This document shows, piece after piece, positions 1 to 8,297 of a stretch of DNA of 64,000 nt (within the stretch, counting starts at the first letter, position 1; each line of letters begins with the position of its first letter). A program made the position numbers and the translations under genes. The stretch is from Hyphomonadaceae bacterium (GTDB taxonomy: Bacteria; Pseudomonadota; Alphaproteobacteria; Caulobacterales; Hyphomonadaceae): NCBI GenBank assembly GCA_022844475.1, contig JALHLR010000011.1, forward strand, positions 1 to 64,000, given 5' to 3'. The notes beneath the pieces are model-generated. The model was not told the DNA's origin and did not search any database. It saw only the letters and a list, made by a program, of their open reading frames with translations.

Positions 1-489
1 GTATCTTCGGGCCGGAGCGCCACATTATACCGCCCAGGCGGGCCTTCAGGCCAGCCCGCTGGCGCCTGACCGGCTGCCTCTCCGGATGTCGGAAGCATTC
101 GCGTGGAGCTATCGGGGGGGCAAGGCGCCAGGCGGCGGACCTCCTTGCCGCATGGAGAGCCCATCCCGGGCCGTCGGTCACTGCCGCGCCCGGGGGCGGC
201 TCAGGACTGCCCCCCGATTCATGAGGATGGTATCACCACTCTGGAATTCAACGCTCTTGTCGACGTCCTGCAGTCTGCGATGGCCAGGGAAGGCGTCGTG
301 TTGCCGGCACAGAGCCGGCTATTCGCGAAGCTGGCGCCGATGAAGCGGGAAGCCGTGATTCGCTGGTCCGTGTCATGGGGCAGTCAACAATGGTGGGTCA
401 CGCGACCGATCGATGTGAGTCCTGATCAGCCTGAGCAGCTGAAGTCGCTGCACTCCTGGCGCTGATCCAGATTCGAATTCCAGCTGGCT
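1..489. other. Left-edge stretch without a confident gene
   Basis: No recognisable gene lies here. One rightward reading frame (103-465, about 120 codons) stays open, and its second half (from about residue 43) looks protein-like with a Trp-rich end. I see no family match, no convincing ribosome binding site and an Arg/Pro-rich first half typical of chance frames in high-G+C DNA. It could be a remnant or a small hypothetical gene. It lies convergent to, and just outside, the 3' end of the PQQ dehydrogenase gene. Confidence 0.3.
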
Positions 490-2385
490 TCAGTCGCCCA
501 CATTGAAAGCGAGCAGAAGATTGCCGCCCTTCTGACCAAACTTGTCATATCCTGAGGTGGCATAGACAAACTTCCCGGCAACGACCGGCCCGCTGGAGTC
601 GATTGATCCGCCACTGCCCGTGATGCCGTTGACGGCTTCGAACTGTCGATTGGTGTCGAAGGTCCAGAGAATCTCGCCGCCGCGCGCAGAGAATGCTCGT
701 AGTGTCCCGTCAAGTGAGCCCCCAAACACGACCCCCGGGGCTAAGGTCGCCGCGGCCGACACGCCAGGTGAACAGCGCCATTTTGCGCCCTTGCAAGCAT
801 CCGGCAGGACAGTCGACCACAGGATTCGTCCTGTCGCGATATCGAGCGCGTGCATCCCGGACTGTGCTGGCAAGTGAGCGTCTTGCGGATAAACCGAGAG
901 ATCCGAGATCGGCACGAACAGCGTCTTGCCATCGGTCGCCATGCCCCAGTGAACACCGCCCATGATCCCGCCCCGTCCAGGTTTGGCCTTCCAGAGGACA
1001 GCGCCATCCTTGTCAGGGTCAAGGCCATAGACGTCGCCCGACTTCTGACCTGCAAGGACAATGGCGCGATCGTCCGGCAATTCCACGAGTATCGGTGCAG
1101 CGCCGAAATCATAGTCGGGTCCCGTGTTCACCGGGCAGTTGGGGCCGGACGGGCAGGCAGCATTCCAGACGTCGTTCGCCGTCGCCTGGAAGGTCCAGAC
1201 GACCCGGCCCGATGCCAGGTCGAGCGCCATGATCGCGTCGCTCGTTGTGGTGGCTGGATGGGAGTAGTTCTCGCCCGTGCCGATATAGAGGCGACCGCGC
1301 CCGGGGTCGATTGTCGGTGTCGACCATACGGGTGCGCCAGAGGGGCCGAACCGGTTTGCGCCCGCACGATTGGTTCCCTGAACCCTGGGTTCCTCGGCAA
1401 TGGTGTACGTTTTCCAGACGTTCGCTCCCGTCTTCACATCCAGCGCCGCCACCGCGCCACGGAACGTGCAGCAGGCGTAGGCGCCATCCATTGCTGCCAC
1501 AACCTCAAGCGAGGAGATCGGCACGTAGAGGCGACCTTCGTGCAGGCGCATTGCGCCGGTGATCGTTGCCTGAGGGTGCGCGTCTGGCCTGACGGTCCAG
1601 ACAATCCGCCGTGTGGCGAGGTCGATTGCGTGAACCTGTCCGGCAATATCACCGAAGTAGAGGGCGTCCGGTTCGCCCGCCGCATTTGTGCCTACAATGA
1701 GCGGGGAACGGATTTCCTTGTCCGACTGAACCGTCCAGCGGGTACAGCCTGTTGCTGCATCAAGTGCGTAGACGGTTCCAAACTGGTCAGCGGTGAACAG
1801 GACATCGCCTGCGATCGTTGGTTGCACGCGCGAGCGCGTTGAGCCGGGGAACGCGAAGACCCATGCGAGCTTCAGGCCGCTGGCGTTTTCGGCATCAATG
1901 GAGGTCTGGTCCTTGCCGACGGCGCGCCAGTTCTCCGGGCGCATTCCCCAGTCGAAAATCTTGCCGCGTACAAATGAGCCGGTCGGCGACGCCGCGCAAT
2001 AGGTTGCCGTGCTGCCCCCTTGCGCCTGAGGAACGGAGAGATACGTAGCCAATGTCTCCTTTTCTTCAGGCGAAAGGCCGCTGGCTTGCGCAGACATGAT
2101 CCCGGTTGTCATGGCCGCGAGAATGCGCTCGCGACTCAGCGCCGCCAGTGAATCGCGACGGGGCGCCTGGATGGCTCCTCCATCATGACAGGTTGCGCAG
2201 GCCCGTTCGTAGATCGCGGCGCCAGACGATGTCGGCGTTGCGGGCATTCCGGCGACCACGGGCTGTGGTTGCTGCATGCATGCGGCCAGCAATGCCGGCA
2301 ACAGCCACACGGATGCAAGCAACCGCCCGCGTTGCGGGCGTCTTTCGCCCTCTGCAAAAACCTCACTGCGCTGATGCCGCATCAT
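490..2385 (-). CDS. PQQ-dependent, haem-containing alcohol dehydrogenase lipoprotein (polyvinyl-alcohol dehydrogenase-like)
   Basis: A 631-residue quinohaemoprotein. A signal sequence ends in a lipobox-like LLAAC (Cys36), predicting a membrane-anchored periplasmic lipoprotein. A single cytochrome c motif CATCH (Cys63, Cys66, His67) follows, and the rest reads as a beta-propeller with repeated blades such as GRLYIGTGENY and ALDIATGRILW, typical of PQQ_2/PQQ enzymes. An N-terminal haem followed by the propeller is the domain order of polyvinyl-alcohol dehydrogenase (EC 1.1.2.6); ordinary quinohaemoprotein alcohol dehydrogenases carry the haem at the C-terminus. The likely role is oxidation of a secondary alcohol with electrons passed to a cytochrome. 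The substrate is not shown by the sequence. It is the last gene of a leftward operon with an SDR and a TetR regulator (gaps of about 50 bases). Confidence 0.85.
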   Translation of the reverse strand: MMRHQRSEVFAEGERRPQRGRLLASVWLLPALLAACMQQPQPVVAGMPATPTSSGAAIYERACATCHDGGAIQAPRRDSLAALSRERILAAMTTGIMSAQASGLSPEEKETLATYLSVPQAQGGSTATYCAASPTGSFVRGKIFDWGMRPENWRAVGKDQTSIDAENASGLKLAWVFAFPGSTRSRVQPTIAGDVLFTADQFGTVYALDAATGCTRWTVQSDKEIRSPLIVGTNAAGEPDALYFGDIAGQVHAIDLATRRIVWTVRPDAHPQATITGAMRLHEGRLYVPISSLEVVAAMDGAYACCTFRGAVAALDVKTGANVWKTYTIAEEPRVQGTNRAGANRFGPSGAPVWSTPTIDPGRGRLYIGTGENYSHPATTTSDAIMALDLASGRVVWTFQATANDVWNAACPSGPNCPVNTGPDYDFGAAPILVELPDDRAIVLAGQKSGDVYGLDPDKDGAVLWKAKPGRGGIMGGVHWGMATDGKTLFVPISDLSVYPQDAHLPAQSGMHALDIATGRILWSTVLPDACKGAKWRCSPGVSAAATLAPGVVFGGSLDGTLRAFSARGGEILWTFDTNRQFEAVNGITGSGGSIDSSGPVVAGKFVYATSGYDKFGQKGGNLLLAFNVGD

Positions 2386-2435
2386 GTTCTGGCCTTCAGG
2401 GTTGCCCAGGATCTGACCTTCTCTGTGCCGCTCGC

Positions 2436-3203
2436 CTAGTGGTTCACGGTCTTGACCATCGCGCCGTCGATCCGGAGGTTTGCGCCTGTGATGAAGCCCG
2501 CCCGCGGACTTGCAAGGAAGGTTATTGCGTCAGCGACTTCCTCCGGCCGGCCATGGCGCCCCAACGCGCTCATCTGGGCGGCACGGTTGAACAGGTCTGG
2601 CTGATGCTTGCGAATCTGATCCCACACACCGCCCTCGAAAAAGATCGGCCCCGGAGAGACCGCATTCACCCGGACGCCGGAGGAGCCATGCTTGGCCGCA
2701 AGCTGACCCATATATGAGATCAGCGCGGCCTTCATCGTCCCATAGGCGCTTTCGCCGGGAGGCAGGATCATCAAGGTTGCTGCGATCGATGACACGAACA
2801 GCAGTGACCTATCCGTTCCACGCGCAAGTATGGGCAGCGAAAGCTCAGCGAAGCGGACGTGCTGGAGAAAGTCCGTTTCAAAGGCTTCCCGCCAGCCGTC
2901 TTCTCCTGACAGGGTGGGGCGCGTTGAGACGTTGGATATTGCGATATCAATGCCGCCGAGTTCTGTGCAGGCCGACTCGTGCCATTTCGTGAAGGCGTCC
3001 CGGTCGCGCACATCAAGCGCAGTGCCGAAGGCCTGCACGCCAAGCGCCCTCAGGGCATTCACGGTCTCAACGACGCCTGACTCTGTCCGTGCGCAGACCG
3101 CGATGTTGACGCCCTCACGTGCAAGGCTTTCGGCAACGGCGCGCCCGATCCCTCTCGTGCCGCCGGTGACGATAGCCTTCTTGCCTTTCAGGCCCAAGTC
3201 CAT
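2436..3203 (-). CDS. SDR family NAD(P)-dependent oxidoreductase
   Basis: A 255-residue classical short-chain dehydrogenase. The Rossmann nucleotide-binding motif TGGTRGIG is near residue 14, the catalytic Ser is in FVSSIA and the YxxxK pair is in SAYGTMK; the C-terminus has the usual ITGANLRIDGG-like segment (here IDGA). It resembles 3-oxoacyl-ACP reductase-type SDRs, which act on many hydroxy/keto substrates. It sits between a TetR regulator and a PQQ dehydrogenase on the same strand, so it probably acts on the alcohol or ketone handled by that enzyme. That link is inference from context. Confidence 0.88.
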   Translation of the reverse strand: MDLGLKGKKAIVTGGTRGIGRAVAESLAREGVNIAVCARTESGVVETVNALRALGVQAFGTALDVRDRDAFTKWHESACTELGGIDIAISNVSTRPTLSGEDGWREAFETDFLQHVRFAELSLPILARGTDRSLLFVSSIAATLMILPPGESAYGTMKAALISYMGQLAAKHGSSGVRVNAVSPGPIFFEGGVWDQIRKHQPDLFNRAAQMSALGRHGRPEEVADAITFLASPRAGFITGANLRIDGAMVKTVNH

Positions 3204-3255
3204 GGTGCTGCTTCCTAAACTGTTGCGTGAAGTGTTTGGCTGGATCGTCTTCGCT

Positions 3256-3876
3256 CTATTTGCGCGCGCGGATCCTTTCCGCGCCCGCGCTGACCGCGCC
3301 GATGATCATCGCGCAGGTCGTCTCCTCTATCTCTTCTCTACGTGCGCCACCGCGCTGGATAAGTTCGCCTGCGGCAATCGTCAGCCCGAGGCCGATTTCG
3401 GTGAGTTTCAAGGCCTGAGCGTAGGTGACGGCGAACTCACGCTGGATTCGTCTGGCCAGGTACCTGGCGTTGGCGTCGTGTCCTCGCATCCGGACCAGTC
3501 CGACAGCGCCAGTCAGGCTGGGTTCGTTCAGGAGACGGCGGAGAAGCGGTCCGCGCTGCTCGATTTGCGCAAGAGCGATATGTGTCGTCGCCTTCACCAG
3601 TTCAGGAAATGTCTTGGCGCCCAGTGCAGCACGCGCCTGTTCCGCCTGGATCCGGCTCAGGTCAGCTTCCAGAAGTTGTCCGAGCAGACCTTTCCGGTTC
3701 TCGAAGTAGGCGTACACCAGCGCCTTCGAGACACCAGCTTCCTCGGCAACGCGCTCCATGTTCAGGACATCAAGCCCTTCAGAGGTGATCAGGCGCGCAG
3801 CACATTCGAGGATCTGCACACGTCGCTCTTCGGGAGCTAGCCGCGTGCGTGTCCTGGTTTGACGTGGCGAGGGCAT
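3256..3876 (-). CDS. TetR/AcrR family transcriptional regulator
   Basis: A 206-residue regulator with an N-terminal TetR helix-turn-helix at about residues 17-63; the recognition region reads EEAGVSKALVYAYFENR. The C-terminal two thirds is the variable ligand-binding and dimerisation domain. It is the first gene of the operon that continues into the SDR and PQQ dehydrogenase, and it is divergent from the VOC lipoprotein gene. A palindrome in the divergent gap is a candidate operator, so autoregulation and control of both directions is the simple reading. The ligand is unknown. Confidence 0.88.
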   Translation of the reverse strand: MPSPRQTRTRTRLAPEERRVQILECAARLITSEGLDVLNMERVAEEAGVSKALVYAYFENRKGLLGQLLEADLSRIQAEQARAALGAKTFPELVKATTHIALAQIEQRGPLLRRLLNEPSLTGAVGLVRMRGHDANARYLARRIQREFAVTYAQALKLTEIGLGLTIAAGELIQRGGARREEIEETTCAMIIGAVSAGAERIRARK

Positions 3877-3921
3877 CGGTTCGATCTCAAGAGCCTGGCG
3901 GCGGGCTCGCCACTATTGACG

Positions 3922-3932
3922 ATTAGTCTAAT
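3922..3932. promoter_or_regulatory. Candidate TetR operator in the divergent gap
   Basis: The odd-length palindrome ATTAG-T-CTAAT lies between the divergent tetR and VOC genes. It is nested in a wider CTATT-N12-AATAG symmetry (3913-3934). A TTGACG hexamer at 3916-3921 overlaps it and could be a rightward -35 element with a weak -10 (TTTACT) 17 bases downstream. Overlap of operator and promoter is usual for TetR repressors. Binding is inferred. Confidence 0.4.
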
Positions 3933-4024
3933 AGCGCCTTTACTCGACTGGCAAGCCTGCTCGCAGCCCTTGTTTCCTGCCTGGCGTCTGCATTGCAGCC
4001 GTAAGCAAACGGGAGGTTAGACAA

Positions 4025-5062
4025 ATGATGTTCGACCGACGCAGCGCGCTCGGCGCGCTCATCTACCTTGGAGCTGTGGTCGCCGGCAGCTGTTCGAGTA
4101 CTGGTTCGGACGCAACAATGCCGGGCGCCGGTGGTCCTGTGGTGCGCGGAATCAGCTACATCGGCATCTCGGTAAGCGACATCGACCGGACGACGGCCTA
4201 TTTCACAGGGGCGGGTGGGCTGATCGAGGTTGATCGAAGCGATCTGCGGGGCGCAGCGCTTGATCGGATTGGCGGAAAGACGATCCGCGCGAAGACCAGA
4301 ACACTGCGGAGCAACAACGGCCAGGTAAGGCTGATGCAGTTCGACCAACCCGCTGCGGCAGCCCGCGCCGCGAAGATCGTGCCGGTGCAGGGGCCGGGGA
4401 TAACGCACGTCTGCTTCCAGTCGCCTGACAGCAAGCCGATCTTCCCGAAGTTTGTCGCCGCGGGGGCGATGCCACTCTCGCGGACGGGCGATCTGGTGCA
4501 GCTGAGGCCCGATGTACCCGTGAAATACGCCTATCTCCGCGACGCGGACGGGACGATGATTGAGATCGAGCAACTGCTGCTCGACAATCTGAAGTTCGAT
4601 CACCGCATGCGGCACGTCGCAATCGCTTCGATGGATATCGACCGCACTGTCGCCTTCTATACCGCAGTTCTCGGCAAGGCTCCGCGTGAGCGCAGATCAA
4701 ACCTCGTCAACAAGACGTTGGATATCACGGCCAATCTCGATGACATGAAGCTGGATGTTGCGTGGTTTCAGGTTGGCAATCTGGAGCTTGAGATCTGGGA
4801 GTACCTCAATCCGGCGCCAACGCCCGCAACCGAGGCACGGCCGCTGGAGGCGCTCGGTCACAACATGATCGTCTTCGACGTCTCTGATCCCGCGGTGGCG
4901 TTGCAGAGGCTGGAGGACGCGGGCGGACGTCGCGTTGCAGCGCCATCGCCGATGGATGGCGGGCAAATTGCCTTTGGGCGTGATCCGGACGGAAACCTGA
5001 TCGGGTTTTTCCGACCAGGGTCTGAGAGTTCACCGTTCTCGACGCTTGGCCTCACCTACTAG
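4025..5062 (+). CDS. Double-VOC-domain (glyoxalase/dioxygenase superfamily) lipoprotein
   Basis: A 345-residue protein with a signal sequence containing an RRSALG twin-arginine-like segment and a lipobox ending at Cys23 (AGSC), then two vicinal oxygen chelate modules (about residues 40-170 and 195-335). Segments such as GISYIGISVSDIDRTTAYF and RHVAIASMDIDRTVAFY are the typical starts of VOC modules. VOC proteins include glyoxalases, extradiol dioxygenases and resistance proteins; the reaction here cannot be read from sequence. Export of a VOC protein is unusual. It is divergent from the TetR-SDR-PQQ dehydrogenase operon and may share its substrate and regulator. Confidence 0.75.
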   Translation: MMFDRRSALGALIYLGAVVAGSCSSTGSDATMPGAGGPVVRGISYIGISVSDIDRTTAYFTGAGGLIEVDRSDLRGAALDRIGGKTIRAKTRTLRSNNGQVRLMQFDQPAAAARAAKIVPVQGPGITHVCFQSPDSKPIFPKFVAAGAMPLSRTGDLVQLRPDVPVKYAYLRDADGTMIEIEQLLLDNLKFDHRMRHVAIASMDIDRTVAFYTAVLGKAPRERRSNLVNKTLDITANLDDMKLDVAWFQVGNLELEIWEYLNPAPTPATEARPLEALGHNMIVFDVSDPAVALQRLEDAGGRRVAAPSPMDGGQIAFGRDPDGNLIGFFRPGSESSPFSTLGLTY

Positions 5063-5292
5063 GCTGGTGTCGCCGCCGGCTCTGTAACCGCGCACGCCTG
5101 GTCCAATGCGAGCAACGGCGGATGCGCTGTGTTGCAGATGGGCTCCTGAATGGAGGGCAGGTGCCCCAGGCCGGACCGCAAGTGACAAGTTCTGGCCTGA
5201 TCGACCAGCGGGTTTCCACGAGTCCGGCCCCGAGCATTCTCAATGGCGGCTCCCAGAGGACTCACACCGCTCCATGGCGGCGGCAAAAGAGA

Positions 5293-5368
5293 TGGTGGGC
5301 CCGGCAGGACTCGAACCTGCAACCAGACCGTTATGAGCGGCCGGCTCTAACCATTGAGCTACAGGCCC
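5293..5368 (-). tRNA. tRNA with CAU anticodon (probable tRNA-Ile2, lysidine-modified; tRNA-Met possible)
   Basis: Reading the minus strand gives a 76-nt cloverleaf with encoded CCA: a seven-pair acceptor stem (GGGCCTG with CGGGCCC, one T-G pair), D arm GCTC-AATGGTTA-GAGC, anticodon stem GGCCG/CGGTC with loop CTCATAA, and T arm GCAGG-TTCGAGT-CCTGC. The anticodon is CAU. The short 8-base D loop and GTTAGAGC followed by a GC-rich anticodon stem resemble E. coli tRNA-Ile2 (ileX), where the C is converted to lysidine by TilS, more than elongator tRNA-Met. The initiator is unlikely because it would have three G-C pairs in the anticodon stem and a C1-A72 mismatch. Confidence 0.92.
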
Positions 5369-5490
5369 CACCGGGAAGGTCCCGGGTATTGCGCATTTTT
5401 CCGCGGTTGGAAACGCCTCGCCTCGCCACATCTGTACGGCGCTCCGGGCGCCCGCTACACAAGCTGTGCAGAGCAGGGGAAATCGTGCAG

Positions 5491-6261
5491 ATGGCGTTTC
5501 TGGGAGGGGTGTTCCTTTGCCTTCTCCTGTTTGCTGGGATGCTTCTCCTGCTGGAGGCGGGGTTTCGGCTTGGCGTCCGGTTCGAGAAGGCGCGGGGCGG
5601 GGAGGCGGCCAGTATCTTCGACAGTGCGGTCTTCGCGCTGCTGGGTCTGCTGCTGGGTTTCGCGTTCGCCGGAGCCGCGGATCGGCTGGACAAGCGCCGT
5701 GACCTGATCGTGGCGGAGGCCAACAATGTTTCGACCGCCTACCTGCGACTGGATACGCTCGCGCCAGAAGACCAGCCCGCCATAAAGGAGCTGTTCCGGC
5801 AGTACCTCGAGGCGAGGATCAGGGTCTATCGCGCCATCGACGCCGAGAGTGATCCAGCAACTGCCTTTGCCGAGGCAGAACGCCTGCAGGCCGAGATATG
5901 GATAGCCGCAGTCGCCGCCGTCGACAGGCCGCAGAGGCAGTATGCCGCAGAAATTGTCCTGCCAGCCATAAACGACATGATCGATGTCACGACCGAACGG
6001 AAAGTCGCGCTTACGACGCATATACCGCAACTGGTGCTTGTGCTGCTGTTCGGTGTTTCGCTGTTCAGCGCGCTTTTGGCTGGCGCAGGCATGTCGCGCC
6101 ACGGCCTCCGCCACATCATTCACGGCAGCATTTTTGCTGCGGCGGTCACGCTGACAGTCTACACAATCCTCGATCTCGACAATCCGCGTGGCGGCCTGAT
6201 CCGGCTCGACGCCGCCGACAGGGTGCTTGAAGAACTGCGGCGCTCGATGGAGCCTGCCTAG
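5491..6261 (+). CDS. Bestrophin-like (DUF4239-type) integral membrane protein
   Basis: A 256-residue membrane protein with four hydrophobic segments in two pairs: about residues 2-28 and 45-63, then 176-200 and 208-226. A polar, helical central region holds RRDLIVAEANNVSTAYLRLD. That arrangement, including the EANN.....RLD segment, is characteristic of the DUF4239/bestrophin-like family, whose function is not established. The frame is open much further upstream, through the tRNA gene, but the ATG at 5491 with AGGGGA ten bases before it is the sensible start. Confidence 0.75.
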   Translation: MAFLGGVFLCLLLFAGMLLLLEAGFRLGVRFEKARGGEAASIFDSAVFALLGLLLGFAFAGAADRLDKRRDLIVAEANNVSTAYLRLDTLAPEDQPAIKELFRQYLEARIRVYRAIDAESDPATAFAEAERLQAEIWIAAVAAVDRPQRQYAAEIVLPAINDMIDVTTERKVALTTHIPQLVLVLLFGVSLFSALLAGAGMSRHGLRHIIHGSIFAAAVTLTVYTILDLDNPRGGLIRLDAADRVLEELRRSMEPA

Positions 6262-6316
6262 CCCGCACGCGAAAGGCGAACAGCCGGCTCTTTGACAAGA
6301 CGGGCGGTGAAATTCG

Positions 6317-6490
6317 TCAGACGACCGATCGTCCCTGAATCGCCCGAACGATGAACGCGATCACCGTGAGCACCAGGAAAATGACGAAAAGAACCTGCGC
6401 GATCGTCGCTGACGCGCCCGCGATGCCGCCAAATCCAAAGGCGGCGGCGATGATCGCCAGAATGAAGAATGTAAGCGCCCAACCAAGCAT
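6317..6490 (-). CDS. DUF1328 (UPF0391) small membrane protein
   Basis: A 57-residue protein with two hydrophobic helices and the family motif FGFGGIAG near residue 18; the start MLGWAL is typical for DUF1328. GGAGCAGGA lies just before the ATG. An exact EcfG-type promoter ends about 38 bases upstream, so it is very likely under general stress control. A paralogue lies at 11259-11426. The molecular role is unknown; related proteins are commonly linked to osmotic or general stress. Confidence 0.88.
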   Translation of the reverse strand: MLGWALTFFILAIIAAAFGFGGIAGASATIAQVLFVIFLVLTVIAFIVRAIQGRSVV

Positions 6491-6527
6491 GTCCTGCTCC
6501 TGCCTTATCCGGTTCGTTGGAATGTTG

Positions 6528-6552
6528 AACGCAAGCTGGGGATTCCGGTTCC
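6528..6552 (-). promoter_or_regulatory. EcfG-type promoter for the DUF1328 gene
   Basis: On the minus strand the sequence is GGAAC, 16 bases, CGTT. This is the exact EcfG (sigma-EcfG) consensus. The -10 element lies about 38 bases before the ATG of the DUF1328 gene. It is back-to-back with the entericidin promoter at 6568-6592. Confidence 0.82.
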
Positions 6553-6567
6553 TGCACGCAAACGCAT

Positions 6568-6592
6568 GGAACCTCGTTGCACAGGCAGCGTT
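6568..6592 (+). promoter_or_regulatory. EcfG-type promoter for the entericidin gene
   Basis: On the plus strand GGAAC (6568-6572) is followed after 16 bases by CGTT (6589-6592), matching the EcfG consensus exactly. It lies 45 bases before the entericidin ATG and is divergent from the DUF1328 promoter. Confidence 0.82.
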
Positions 6593-6637
6593 GACCCCAC
6601 GATCGGCGGTTGTCGCCGAGGGACATGGAGATCCGAT

Positions 6638-6775
6638 ATGAAAGCTTCCTTTGCAGCTCTGGCCTTCCTGCTCGCGACCGCCGCCGCTGCCTGCAACACC
6701 GTCGAGGGCGTTGGTGAAGACGTGACTGCGGCTGGCCAGGCGGTCGATAATGCAGCTGAAGACGCGCAGAACTAG
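6638..6775 (+). CDS. Entericidin A/B family small lipoprotein
   Basis: A 45-residue lipoprotein precursor: [19 protein letters not shown] gives a signal with Cys19, followed by [17 protein letters not shown] and a DNAAEDA tail, the classic entericidin pattern. Entericidins are small envelope lipoproteins induced by stress. GGAG stands 7 bases before the ATG. The EcfG promoter just upstream supports general stress control. The reading frame is open further upstream, but the lipoprotein signal fixes this start. Confidence 0.9.
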   Translation: MKASFAALAFLLATAAAACNTVEGVGEDVTAAGQAVDNAAEDAQN

Positions 6776-6875
6776 AGGCATTCCCACAGTGGCGCTGGAT
6801 CGTCGGCCCCAGAGCTGATCATCCGGCGCCGCTTGTGCATTCAATAATCCGGACACGTCCGGACGGCCATAAACC

Positions 6876-7364
6876 ATGTTGCGAATTTCGGGACTCATCA
6901 GCGCTTTCCTTGTTTCCACCGTGTGCGCGCCGGGTTCGGCACAGACGGCGGCCAGGGATTCAGAGATTGTTTCGTGCCCGCGCGGCGGCCTCTCGGTTTA
7001 CTATGCCCGCGGCGAAGCCAGCCCGTCCGAACAAGCCATGCTTCTGATCGCCCGCATCGGCCATGACGCGTCGCGCTGCCAGCCCGATGGCATCGATATC
7101 GTTACGGAAATCGACACCGACCGCGATGGCGATGACGCCATCGGTATCGCGATGGCCCGCCTCAACAATGTCGCCGACAGACTTGTCGAGGACGGCTATC
7201 CGATCCAGCGCATTCGCCTTGCCGCGCAATCCAGCACCGAAAGCGACATCCGCACGCCCATGGGGGGCATAACAGTTTACTTCCGCCAATCCGGCGCCGA
7301 ACCGGGCAACGCTTCATCGGCAACGCCGGCCCAAGCTTCCGCCCCGACGCTCGGCGCGATCTGA
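6876..7364 (+). CDS. Secreted OmpA-like domain protein
   Basis: A 162-residue protein with a cleavable signal peptide (about residues 1-22, ending AQT). The mature part reads like a divergent OmpA/MotB C-terminal domain: [18 protein letters not shown] at the start, a hydrophilic middle and [21 protein letters not shown], where the usual family has a glycan-binding fold. The key Asp/Arg of the OmpA motif are not clearly preserved, so peptidoglycan binding is uncertain. It follows the entericidin gene by 100 bases on the same strand and could be read from the same stress promoter. Confidence 0.6.
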   Translation: MLRISGLISAFLVSTVCAPGSAQTAARDSEIVSCPRGGLSVYYARGEASPSEQAMLLIARIGHDASRCQPDGIDIVTEIDTDRDGDDAIGIAMARLNNVADRLVEDGYPIQRIRLAAQSSTESDIRTPMGGITVYFRQSGAEPGNASSATPAQASAPTLGAI

Positions 7365-7425
7365 TCGATCGCGAGGCGAACGGTGCGCCGAAGCGGGCCA
7401 TCCAGATCCGTTCCGCGGCAAGCGA

Positions 7426-8208
7426 TCAGGCTGCGACCGGCCGTTCCTCATGGAAGAACAGCGCCTGGCCTATTGCGGCCTTAACCGTCTCGGGCTGGAA
7501 GGGCTTGGTAATCAGGAAGGCTGGCTCCGGCTTCTCGCCCGTCAGCAGTCGCTCGGGGAAGGCGGTGATGAAGATCACGGGCACGCTCGCGCCGCGAAGG
7601 ATGTCGTTCACCGCGTCGATACCGGAGGATCCGTCCGCCAGCTGGATGTCGGCAAGCACCAGACCCGGACGGTTCCGGCGGAATGCGGCCACCGCTTCCG
7701 AGCGGGTCGTCGCAACGGCCGTCACCCGATGGCCGAGGTCCAGCACCAGGGCCTCGATGTCCGCGGCGATCACCGGCTCGTCTTCGATTATCAGCACGTC
7801 CGTCGCGAGCTCGTTCTCGATGTCAGCCTGGGCGCGTGCGATCAGCTCACGCACATTCTCGGGCGATTGGGCGAGGATCTGCGAAGCTTCGTCGATCGTG
7901 AACCCTTCGAGCGCCGTCAGCAGGAAGGCCTGGCGGTGTTCGGGTGAGATGCGCAGGACGCGGTCGGCAATGCTCGATCCGCTATCGGGGGCCGTTTCCA
8001 GCCTTGCGCCGGTCTGGCCCCAGATGACCTGGAACAGGCGGTAGAGCGCCACGCGAGGCGGCATGTTGTCGAGTTCGTGCGTGCCGGAGGCGAGCGCCTG
8101 CAGAGCGGCCTTCACATAGGAATCACCGCTTTTCTGCGTTCCTGTGAGGGCCCGTGCATAACGTCGAAGAAAGGGTAGGTGAGGTCCGAGTTGCTGAACC
8201 AGGCTCAT
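7426..8208 (-). CDS. phyR: PhyR general stress response regulator (sigma-like domain plus receiver)
   Basis: A 260-residue protein with an N-terminal sigma-like output domain (about 1-130, resembling EcfG regions 2 and 4) and a C-terminal receiver. The receiver has acidic residues Glu142/Asp143 in LIIEDEP, phospho-acceptor Asp187 in LVLADIQLADG, and the ITAFPERLLTGE ... FLITKPF region typical of PhyR. When phosphorylated, PhyR binds the anti-sigma factor NepR and frees EcfG. It is divergent from nepR-ecfG-kinase. An exact EcfG promoter is located 46 bases before its ATG, implying positive autoregulation. Confidence 0.95.
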   Translation of the reverse strand: MSLVQQLGPHLPFLRRYARALTGTQKSGDSYVKAALQALASGTHELDNMPPRVALYRLFQVIWGQTGARLETAPDSGSSIADRVLRISPEHRQAFLLTALEGFTIDEASQILAQSPENVRELIARAQADIENELATDVLIIEDEPVIAADIEALVLDLGHRVTAVATTRSEAVAAFRRNRPGLVLADIQLADGSSGIDAVNDILRGASVPVIFITAFPERLLTGEKPEPAFLITKPFQPETVKAAIGQALFFHEERPVAA

Positions 8209-8253
8209 GAATTCTCCCGCGCGCCATCCAGAAAGGATGTGTCGAGGCCAATA

Positions 8254-8278
8254 AACGCGTTCCTCCTGTTTCGGTTCC
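8254..8278 (-). promoter_or_regulatory. EcfG-type promoter for phyR
   Basis: On the minus strand GGAAC, 16 bases, CGTT: an exact EcfG promoter whose -10 element is about 46 bases before the phyR ATG. It is divergent from the nepR promoter 20 bases away. Confidence 0.85.
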
Positions 8279-8297
8279 CGAAATATCGAAAAATCGC

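Noticed and set aside
850-1842. Long rightward open frame (330 codons) opposite the PQQ dehydrogenase
   Set aside because: Composition is Arg/Cys/His-rich with no family match, and the opposite strand encodes a clear quinohaemoprotein; it is an antisense shadow.
5122-5490. Upstream extension of the bestrophin-like gene
   Set aside because: It would run through the tRNA gene and has no protein-like character; ATG 5491 has a good ribosome site.
7379-7414. AACG ... GTTCC pair after the OmpA-like gene
   Set aside because: Spacer is 27 bases, far outside the EcfG range, and it lies downstream of both convergent genes.
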